Source: Gammaproteobacteria bacterium (GTDB lineage: Bacteria > Pseudomonadota > Gammaproteobacteria > JAADHS01). Taken from it: a stretch of 37,942 nt of DNA. The DNA is taken from positions 1 through 37,942 of the forward strand of contig JAADHS010000259.1 of the NCBI GenBank assembly GCA_013151745.1, read 5' to 3'. Of this stretch, positions 33,125-37,942 are shown piece after piece (position 1 is the first letter of the stretch; each line of letters starts with the position of its first letter). The position numbers and the translations under genes are program-made. The notes beneath the pieces are model-generated. The model was not told where the DNA came from and did no database searches. It saw nothing but the letters and a program-made list of their open reading frames with translations.

Positions 33125-34396
33125 TTAGGCTTTAATCAGTTGTTCGATAAACAAAGTCAAGTCATTCATTGCAACGGGTTTTTGCTCGCATTTTTTTCGC
33201 AAATACTTGATCGTGACTACATTTGAATTAATTTCATTGTCACCAAGAATCAACGCAACAGTAGCCTGGCTTTTATCTGCTCGCTTCATTTGTGACTTAA
33301 AGCTACCACCACAATTAACAACCAGACGCAATTCAGGAAACTGATCACGCCATTGCTCTGCTAACATAATGCCCTGCTTCACAGCCAGCTCACCCACCAA
33401 CACCAAGCAACCGTGCGGTGTCAGCGGATCAGGTAAAGCCGACTCTTCTTCCAACAAAGCCAGCAAGCGTTCCATCCCCATAGCAAAGCCCATGGCGGGG
33501 GTCGCCTTGGCACCGAGCTGTTCAACCAAACCATCATAACGCCCCCCCGCACAGACCGTTCCTTGCGCGCCCAATTTGTCTGTCACCCATTCGAACACCG
33601 TTTTACTATAATAATCCAGACCCCGCACAAGACAGGGGTTGACCTCGTAAACCAATCCGGCCGTGTCTAGTATTTGCCTGAGTTGCTGAAAATGCGTTTC
33701 TGACTCTTCATCCAGGCAATCAATCAATTTCGGCGCCCCTTCAATCACGGATTTCAGAGCCGCATTTTTACTATCTAATACCCGCAATGGATTGCTTGTT
33801 AAGCGACGCTTGCTTTCTTCGTCCAAACTACGTTCATGCTGTTTAAGATACGCAATCAATTTTACTTTATAACGTTGCCGAACGACGGCCGTACCTAAAG
33901 AATTAAGCTGCAAGGTCAACCCAGTTAAACCCAGGGTTCGCCATAATCGTGCCGTCATCAGGATCAGCTCAGCATCAATATCCGGCCCAGCAAACCCATA
34001 GGCTTCAACACCAAACTGATGAAATTGCCGATAACGACCTTTTTGTGGCCGCTCATAACGAAACATCGACCCGCTATACCACATTCTTTGCGTTTGATTG
34101 TAAAGCAAACCATGCTCCACACCGGCTCTAACGCAACCCGCAGTGCCTTCGGGTCGTAGCGTTAAACTCTCGCCATTGCGGTCATCGAAGGTATACATTT
34201 CTTTTTCGACAATATCTGTAACTTCTCCAATAGTGCGCTTGAACAACTCTGTTTTTTCCACGATGGGAAAGCGGATTTCCTTATAGCCGTACTGTTGCAT
34301 CAACTGCCGTAAGGTTTGTTCTAAATACTGCCAACGCGCGGTAGCCTCAGGCAGCAGGTCATGCATGCCACGAATGGCTTGTATACGTTCTGTCAT
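33125..34396 (-). CDS. hisS: Histidine--tRNA ligase
   Basis: The 423-residue protein is a class II synthetase of normal length. It shows motif 2 ([26 protein letters not shown]), the histidine-specific motif [16 protein letters not shown], a glycine-rich [17 protein letters not shown], motif 3 ([13 protein letters not shown]) and a C-terminal anticodon-binding domain (LVLVGELAV...[20 protein letters not shown]). It charges tRNA-His in the cytosol. The gene follows rodZ after 24 bp; in many relatives ispG lies between them. Confidence 0.96.
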   Translation of the reverse strand: MTERIQAIRGMHDLLPEATARWQYLEQTLRQLMQQYGYKEIRFPIVEKTELFKRTIGEVTDIVEKEMYTFDDRNGESLTLRPEGTAGCVRAGVEHGLLYNQTQRMWYSGSMFRYERPQKGRYRQFHQFGVEAYGFAGPDIDAELILMTARLWRTLGLTGLTLQLNSLGTAVVRQRYKVKLIAYLKQHERSLDEESKRRLTSNPLRVLDSKNAALKSVIEGAPKLIDCLDEESETHFQQLRQILDTAGLVYEVNPCLVRGLDYYSKTVFEWVTDKLGAQGTVCAGGRYDGLVEQLGAKATPAMGFAMGMERLLALLEEESALPDPLTPHGCLVLVGELAVKQGIMLAEQWRDQFPELRLVVNCGGSFKSQMKRADKSQATVALILGDNEINSNVVTIKYLRKKCEQKPVAMNDLTLFIEQLIKA

Positions 34397-34420
34397 ATAA
34401 ATAATTGTTGAGACGAAACC

Positions 34421-35428
34421 TCAGTCCAGATTTGCTTTTCCAATTTGTAAACGTGCCACATTTCCCTGTGTACGCGATAATACATCTACATTTTCACCAT
34501 TATATTTAACGCTGACCCCTGGTGCAAAACCCAGCACCAAACTAAACGGCGGCACACCTTCTATCGTGGCAGTTGAACCTGCCTTTCCTATCCGTGAAAC
34601 TAATCTTGCTTGTTCGGCATCATAGACTTCTGCCCATGAATCGGAAGAAAAATGCAAGGTCATCACTCCCGTATGTTCACTAATAAAGTGTTCTTCGCTT
34701 TTTTCGACTTTATGGCTTTCCGCCTTAGCCGATTCATTATTTTTTGATATTTGGGCAACAGCTCGGATTGATTCAGCGGAAATAGCTGCAAGCTGCTCTT
34801 CTTTTATCGGTTTTACGCTCGAGAGCAAAACAACGGAATCCTTTGTTGTCGTATTAGCCAAGCCATTTTCAGTCACTCTTGCCTGCTCCGCTTCGCCCGA
34901 AACAACAGAAGCAAGCGACGTATCCAGTACATTTGAAGAGTTCTCTGTTGGTAAATTAATGTCTGATCCAGCTGTACTTTCCATGGCTAAATAGTACATC
35001 CGCTCACCAACGAAACCCAGTATAGCCAAGCCAATGACGACGGCTACGCCCGTTAAAATACCACTTATGGGTATGGACGATCTTTTGCCATGCTTGCCAT
35101 CTGATGAGTGCAAGGCATCGCTTAACGAGGCTAATGCAGGTGATTGTATTCCCCCTTTGTCTATAGCCGTAATTAATGGCGTTGGATCCAGACCCACCAA
35201 GCGTGCATAATTCCGGACATAGCCCTTTACAAAAACGGCACTAGATAAGCCTTCGTATTGATTGTTTTCAAGGCCCTGCACCTGTTCTAAATCAATACGT
35301 AATTCTTGTGCGATTTCTATTTCTGATAAGCCAACTTTTTTTCGTCCCGCTTTTAATTCTGCACCCACATCAAGATCACTTGCAACAGGAGGCGCATCGC
35401 CTGCTAACGAGGGTCCACATTCGTCCAT
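34421..35428 (-). CDS. rodZ: Cytoskeleton protein RodZ
   Basis: The 335-residue protein has a cytoplasmic helix-turn-helix domain (about 22-90: VGAELKAGRKKVGLSEIEIAQELRI, VFVKGYVRNYARLVGLD), a basic patch and one membrane helix (about 119-142). A long low-complexity periplasmic linker rich in Ser, Glu and Ala follows (about 150-255), then a C-terminal DUF4115 beta domain (FSSDSWAEVYDAEQARLVSRIGKAG, VPPFSLVLGFAPGVSVKYNG). RodZ binds MreB and links the cytoskeleton to wall synthesis, which suggests a rod-shaped cell. Its place between pilW and hisS is usual. Confidence 0.93.
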   Translation of the reverse strand: MDECGPSLAGDAPPVASDLDVGAELKAGRKKVGLSEIEIAQELRIDLEQVQGLENNQYEGLSSAVFVKGYVRNYARLVGLDPTPLITAIDKGGIQSPALASLSDALHSSDGKHGKRSSIPISGILTGVAVVIGLAILGFVGERMYYLAMESTAGSDINLPTENSSNVLDTSLASVVSGEAEQARVTENGLANTTTKDSVVLLSSVKPIKEEQLAAISAESIRAVAQISKNNESAKAESHKVEKSEEHFISEHTGVMTLHFSSDSWAEVYDAEQARLVSRIGKAGSTATIEGVPPFSLVLGFAPGVSVKYNGENVDVLSRTQGNVARLQIGKANLD

Positions 35429-35470
35429 TCTCTTCTCCTCTCCCGTTAATTAATTATTATTTATTTTAAT

Positions 35471-36232
35471 TCACTCTATGCGTAATGCTTCTTTGGCTTG
35501 CATGGAACGGCCAAATCGTTCAGATAATAAATCCTTATAGTATTCCATCATTTTATGATCTCCCAGTTGCTTTTCAGTTTTTACACCAAGCAATAACATT
35601 TCAGGAGTATATGTTTCAAACGCCATAAATCGTTCCAGATAGGCTCTGGCTTTGAAATAGTCACCTTTTTTAAAGTTGATTTCTGCCATTCTCGATAAAG
35701 ACACCTTCAACTTTGGATTATAAGCCAACGCTCGCTTGAAATAAGATTCTGCCCGTATCTGCTGCGCTGGAGACGTCCCCCGATAAACACAATTGCCAAG
35801 GTTTTCGAATAATAAGTGCGGCACCGAATAATTCACATTTTCCGAGAGTTTTAAAAACCATTGCTCAGCATCATCTATCTTACCCGTATTACACAGAAAA
35901 ACAGCATAATTATTTTGCAAAAAAGGATCCGTAGCATCCAGTTCCAAGGCTCTGTCATAGTGGCGTTGCGCTTGCTGCATATTGTCAAGCCGGGAATAAA
36001 CTTGAGCTAAATAGTGATGTGCTGGCGCATAATCAGGATTACTTTCAATAGATTTAAGCAGGCGATTTTCGGCAGCCTCATATTTTTTATTACGCAAATA
36101 TTCTAGACCCATATTCGCATAGAGTTGCGCCAATTCAGCCTTGTTTTCTTTCTCTTGAGTACTCACACAACCGCTGAGAACCCCTAGTATAATGAACCAC
36201 AGCATCATATATTGTTTATAGTTACAAAACAT
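35471..36232 (-). CDS. pilW: Type IV pilus biogenesis/stability protein PilW (PilF), lipoprotein
   Basis: The 253-residue protein has a lipoprotein signal (MLWFIILGVLSGC, cysteine near residue 22) followed by TPR repeats (AQLYANMGLEYLRNKKYEAAENRLLKSIESNPDY, APAHHYLAQVYSRLDNMQQAQRHYDRALELDATD, LQNNYAVFLCNTGKIDDAEQWFLK). This is the PilW/PilF pilotin, which brings the PilQ secretin to the outer membrane. Its presence implies type IV pili. The rlmN-pilW-rodZ order matches Pseudomonas-type gene order. Confidence 0.92.
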   Translation of the reverse strand: MFCNYKQYMMLWFIILGVLSGCVSTQEKENKAELAQLYANMGLEYLRNKKYEAAENRLLKSIESNPDYAPAHHYLAQVYSRLDNMQQAQRHYDRALELDATDPFLQNNYAVFLCNTGKIDDAEQWFLKLSENVNYSVPHLLFENLGNCVYRGTSPAQQIRAESYFKRALAYNPKLKVSLSRMAEINFKKGDYFKARAYLERFMAFETYTPEMLLLGVKTEKQLGDHKMMEYYKDLLSERFGRSMQAKEALRIE

Positions 36233-36252
36233 TCGTTGTTGTCATCCGGTTG

Positions 36253-37368
36253 TCATTGAAAAGAAAACTGCAATACGTGCTCTTTTTTTTGTAATCGTTT
36301 CGTTTTATCTACAACCTTCCCCGCCAGTTGCCCACATGCCGCATCGATATCGTCACCGCGCGGACGACGTGTGATCACCGTCAAGCCCTGTGCAGCCAGT
36401 ATCTCACAAAATTTCGAAATCGCAGCATCAGACGAACGCGCATAAACTGATCCGGGAAAAGGATTAAAGGGAATCAAATTAATTTTAGCGGGCATGTCAC
36501 GTAATAATTTCGCCAGGTCACGTGCTTGTTTTGGTAAGTCATTAACGCCATCCAGCATTACATATTCAAAAGTAACAGAACGATGTGCCTGACCGGCAAT
36601 GTAACGACGACATGCTGGCAACAAGACTTCTATTGGGTATTTTTTATTAAGCGGAACTAATTTATCTCGTAAACTATTATAGGGCGCGTGCAGCGATACG
36701 GCCAAGCTCACATCGCTGACTTCTCCAAGACGATCGAGCGCAGGCACGACACCCGCAGTGCTCAAGGTGACTCTTCGTTTGGATAAACCGTAAGCGTTAT
36801 CTTCCAGCATCAGGTTTAAAGCTTTAACGACAGAGTTAAAATTAAGTAAAGGCTCACCCATGCCCATTAAGACCACATTGCTCACAACCCGTTTTTTGCC
36901 AAAGGCATCATGACCCAATTTATCAGACAAGCGACGGATCGCAATATGTAACTGGGAAATGATTTCAGCGGTCGATAAATTACGATTAAAACCCTGCTGA
37001 GCTGTAGAACAAAAGCTACAATCCAAAGCACAACCCACTTGAGATGAGACACACAGCGTACCTCGATTAGCTTCAGGAATATAAACCATTTCAATGGAAT
37101 TTCCATCATCAACCCGTAACAACCATTTAATCGTGCCATCTGCAGATTGTTGCTCTAAAACGATATCAGGTATCACAATTTCAGCCTCTTCATGCAACCA
37201 GGCACGAAGTGACTTACTGAGATTCGTCATCGCATCAAAATGGGTCACACCCAACTGGTGTATCCATTTTATAACTTGCGTCGCACGAAAAGCCTTTTCG
37301 CCTCGCGAGACGAAAAAGGCTTCCATACTCTTTCGATCGAAATCGAGAAGATTGACCTTGGCTGACAT
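36253..37368 (-). CDS. rlmN: 23S rRNA/tRNA adenine-C2 methyltransferase RlmN
   Basis: I start at ATG 37368 ([15 protein letters not shown]); an in-frame TTG six codons earlier directly abuts ndk and is less likely. The 371-residue protein has the radical-SAM motif CALDCSFC (C113, C117, C120), QVGC before it, and MGMGEPLLN and [12 protein letters not shown] in the core. The C-terminal [17 protein letters not shown] contains the methyl-carrying cysteine. RlmN methylates A2503 of 23S rRNA and A37 of some tRNAs. It lies just after ndk on the same strand. Confidence 0.95.
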   Translation of the reverse strand: MSAKVNLLDFDRKSMEAFFVSRGEKAFRATQVIKWIHQLGVTHFDAMTNLSKSLRAWLHEEAEIVIPDIVLEQQSADGTIKWLLRVDDGNSIEMVYIPEANRGTLCVSSQVGCALDCSFCSTAQQGFNRNLSTAEIISQLHIAIRRLSDKLGHDAFGKKRVVSNVVLMGMGEPLLNFNSVVKALNLMLEDNAYGLSKRRVTLSTAGVVPALDRLGEVSDVSLAVSLHAPYNSLRDKLVPLNKKYPIEVLLPACRRYIAGQAHRSVTFEYVMLDGVNDLPKQARDLAKLLRDMPAKINLIPFNPFPGSVYARSSDAAISKFCEILAAQGLTVITRRPRGDDIDAACGQLAGKVVDKTKRLQKKEHVLQFSFQ

Positions 37369-37386
37369 AACAGATTGTATTCTCAA

Positions 37387-37818
37387 TTACCGAAGGCGAT
37401 CACACAGATCACTGACGTCGAAAAAGAAACGTATTTCTTCCTGTGCTGTGGCCACTGCATCAGAACCGTGACATGCATTTTCATCAATAGATTCAGCAAA
37501 TTTAGAGCGAATGGTACCTGGTTCCGCCTCTTTGGGGTTTGTTGCGCCCATAATTTCACGATGTTTGGCAACGGCATTTTCACCCTCAAGTGCTTGAACC
37601 ATGACCGGCCCTGACGTCATAAAAGCAACCAAATCATTGAAAAATGGACGTGTTTTATGCACTGCATAAAAACCTTCCGCTTGCTCTTTAGTTAATTGCA
37701 TCATACGAGCGGCAACAACACGTAAACCCGCCGACTCAAAGTGACTGTAAATCTCGCCTATCACATTTTTTGCCACTGCGTCTGGCTTAATAATAGATAG
37801 AGTGCGCTCAATAGCCAT
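37387..37818 (-). CDS. ndk: Nucleoside diphosphate kinase
   Basis: The 143-residue protein has the family's normal length, the N-terminal [18 protein letters not shown], the nucleotide-binding [36 protein letters not shown] with the phospho-accepting H117, and EEIRFFF near the end. It equilibrates nucleoside triphosphate pools using ATP. It is the first gene of the ndk-to-der block, with a candidate promoter just upstream. Confidence 0.96.
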   Translation of the reverse strand: MAIERTLSIIKPDAVAKNVIGEIYSHFESAGLRVVAARMMQLTKEQAEGFYAVHKTRPFFNDLVAFMTSGPVMVQALEGENAVAKHREIMGATNPKEAEPGTIRSKFAESIDENACHGSDAVATAQEEIRFFFDVSDLCDRLR

Positions 37819-37879
37819 ATTTTCTCAACCTCATAACCGTAAACATAACCCCCCGCGTGGATACGCGAGCTAACCCACT

Positions 37880-37909
37880 ATTTTACATTATTGACTCCAA
37901 GCTAAGCAA
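37880..37909 (-). promoter_or_regulatory. Candidate sigma-70 promoter before ndk
   Basis: On the minus strand TTGCTT (37909-37904) and TAAAAT (37885-37880) lie 18 bp apart, close to the -35 and -10 consensus, about 60 bp before the ndk ATG. A short GC hairpin (CGCGT/ACGCG around GGAT) lies in the leader. Confidence 0.4.
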
Positions 37910-37942
37910 TTTCTACTGAATAAAAAATATAAACACTTGATT

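Noticed and set aside
1-37942. tRNA, rRNA, CRISPR, transposase, integrase or phage genes
   Set aside because: None was seen on reading both strands. The only repeat structures are the palindromic elements and inverted repeats listed.

Overview
The window looks like chromosomal DNA from a gammaproteobacterium of moderate GC. The best markers are the ndk-rlmN-pilW-rodZ-hisS-yfgM-bamB-der block, rluE, a ycbL-type hydrolase, yceH, uup, lptG and xseA, all in gammaproteobacterial form. The genus cannot be fixed from this sequence alone. I see no tRNA, rRNA, CRISPR array, transposase or phage gene.

Layout. (1) 1-3874, minus strand: a sterol-desaturase-type membrane di-iron enzyme (cut by the window edge), an M14 zinc carboxypeptidase coupled to it by a TGATG overlap, and an acyltransferase-3 membrane protein. 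(2) 4018-9998, plus strand: a perfect palindrome (candidate operator), then a serine hydrolase lipoprotein, a TonB-dependent receptor, ExbB, ExbD and TonB. This is a complete, tightly packed, energised outer-membrane uptake unit with its own periplasmic hydrolase. The hydrolase has an apparent one-base frameshift in its lipoprotein signal peptide. (3) 10005-10174: one copy of a palindromic intergenic repeat family. (4) 10276-14716: rluE, ycbL, an Ada-AraC-AlkA fusion followed by ogt (alkylation repair), and apbE. (5) 14773-15179: a stand-alone 31-codon membrane peptide gene with its own promoter, ribosome binding site and terminator, next to a 16-bp inverted repeat. (6) 15169-27325, minus strand: a Wzy-type exopolysaccharide assembly and export cluster (VpsP-like protein, Wzy polymerase, unknown secreted protein, outer-membrane barrel, short Wza/OPX protein, Wzc-type tyrosine kinase, PHP phosphatase). 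It runs without large gaps into lptG, an NfeD-like gene, uup and yceH. (7) 27396-27557: second copy of the repeat. (8) 27669-29854, plus strand: xseA and an M23 LytM-type peptidase. (9) 29889-37818, minus strand: the conserved ndk-to-der housekeeping block, lacking ispG at its usual place between rodZ and hisS.

How the parts work together. Much of the window concerns the cell envelope: TonB-driven import, exopolysaccharide export with its kinase/phosphatase pair, LPS transport (LptG), outer-membrane assembly (BamB), cell shape (RodZ), type IV pili (PilW) and wall hydrolases. The exopolysaccharide cluster contains export and polymerisation parts but no glycosyltransferase or initiating transferase, so sugar assembly must be encoded elsewhere. 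The short Wza-type protein probably depends on the neighbouring barrel to cross the outer membrane.

The items most likely to be new are the 31-residue membrane peptide gene, the secreted 163-residue protein of the polysaccharide cluster, the TonB/serine-hydrolase unit with its palindrome and frameshift, and the two-copy palindromic repeat family. All functional assignments come from reading motifs and recalling families; no database search was run.
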